DNA from: Streptomyces lasiicapitis
Lineage (GTDB): Bacteria > Actinomycetota > Actinomycetes > Streptomycetales > Streptomycetaceae
Direction: 5' to 3'
DNA: 64,000 nucleotides
Assembly: GCF_014646335.1 (NCBI RefSeq)
Contig: NZ_BMNG01000004.1
Span: forward strand, 607,493 to 671,492
Part shown: in pieces, positions 63,563 through 64,000 of the stretch
How positions within the stretch are numbered: the first letter of the stretch is position 1
Layout of the letters: every line of letters starts with the position of its first letter
The notes under the pieces: model-generated
Databases searched by the model: none
Told to the model about the DNA's origin: nothing
The model's input: only the letters and a program-made list of their open reading frames with translations
Position numbers and translations under genes: made by a program

Positions 63563-64000
63563 TCAGGGCGCGGCGAGGAGTTCGGTGAGGAAGGCCGTGT
63601 TGTCCTTTACGTCGTGGGACAGGGTGATGCTGTGGTGGGGCAGGTGGCTCAGTAGGTCGAGGGCGCGCTTGGGGATGAGTTGTTCGCTGGGCAGGAGTTC
63701 GAAGACGTCTGCGTAGCGGTCCTCAGTGGCTGCGGTGAAGAAGTCCTCCGCGCTTGGAGCTCGGCTGTCGTCAGTCTTGGCCGGGGTGGTGGCAGGGGTG
63801 ATGTGGGGGAAGAGAAGGTGGGCGGCGCGGCCTTCGGTGGCCAGGGACAGACCGAGCCATTCGGAGAGCTGGTGGGGAAAGAGCTGGGGCTTGAGTTCCT
63901 TGCCGTTCTCGTTCCAGAGGGGTTTGCGGCGGTCGGTGGCGAGGGCGTCCAGGAGGCCCAGGCCGATGGCGGCGGCGGAGGGCCAGGGAAGGATGCGGAT
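63563..64000 (-). CDS. C-terminal part of an unidentified protein (cut by window end)
   Basis: The minus strand stays open from the window edge to TGA 63563: 145 residues, beginning RILPWPSAAAIGLGLLDALA and ending HDVKDNTAFLTELLAAP. It contains LFPHQLSEWLGLSLATEGRA, LLFPHITPATTPAKTDDSRA and FFTAATEDRYADVFELLPSE. Coding bias is good throughout. No family recognised; the start lies right of the window. It is adjacent to the possible nuclease gene. Confidence 0.7.
   Translation of the reverse strand: MRILPWPSAAAIGLGLLDALATDRRKPLWNENGKELKPQLFPHQLSEWLGLSLATEGRAAHLLFPHITPATTPAKTDDSRAPSAEDFFTAATEDRYADVFELLPSEQLIPKRALDLLSHLPHHSITLSHDVKDNTAFLTELLAAP

Overview
The window is high-GC DNA with extreme G/C at third codon positions, many GTG starts, ATGA-type gene overlaps, a rare TTA codon, an NsdA/NsdB-type regulator, SpoIIE-type phosphatases and GAF-ANTAR proteins. 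Together these point to a Streptomyces or close relative, in chromosome-arm-like, accessory-rich sequence. No rRNA operon, intact tRNA or CRISPR array was seen; the only tRNA sequence is a 3' half that looks like an integration scar.

Layout. (1) 1-5986 is the end of a sugar-uptake and catabolism operon: ABC permease, lipoprotein binding protein, tagatose-3-epimerase-like isomerase, and a secreted ThuA/PQQ-type dehydrogenase/PKD/CBM6 protein. (2) 6035-11456 holds a DUF4239 membrane protein, an APH-fold kinase, an NsdA/NsdB-like regulator and a PAS-SpoIIE phosphatase. (3) 11710-36994 is the most unusual part. A two-gene minus-strand unit (TPR protein with two degenerate subtilase-like domains, plus a membrane-anchored partner) faces a plus-strand series TPR-CHAT protease, caspase-like protease, VWA protein, PP2C phosphatase and Ser/Thr kinase. 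After a decayed gap, a serine hydrolase and a transposase scar comes a minus-strand module of dynamin-like GTPase, Hsp70-like ATPase, a low-complexity scaffold and a kinase-like protein. The VWA-PP2C-kinase trio has the composition of the TerY-P triads known from tellurite-type stress loci, here joined to two cysteine-protease folds. I infer a phospho-regulated stress, conflict or cell-death system. (4) 37187-49138 is more ordinary: a septum-formation-domain protein, a two-component/ABC export locus, a crystallin-like secreted protein, a divergent HemC, two DHA2-type exporters, a SnoaL-like protein and a KhtTU-like cation/proton antiporter pair. (5) 49263-52023 holds an Imm49-type protein, a conserved hypothetical and a small secreted protein.

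(6) At 52535-52576 lies the 3' half of a tRNA-Pro(CGG), cut at the edge of the anticodon loop as tyrosine integrases do. The sequence to its right looks like an integrated, partly decayed island. It carries frameshifted remnants, dispersed repeats, a MerR-type regulator behind a perfect 32-bp palindrome, and a set of general-stress genes (PRC barrel, small hydrophobic proteins, CsbD, STAS, two GAF-ANTAR regulators). It also has a desaturase pseudogene with an internal deletion, a DUF5994 gene, and at the right edge a possible ExK nuclease beside an unidentified gene cut by the window end.

Family assignments come from reading motifs by eye; no database search was run.
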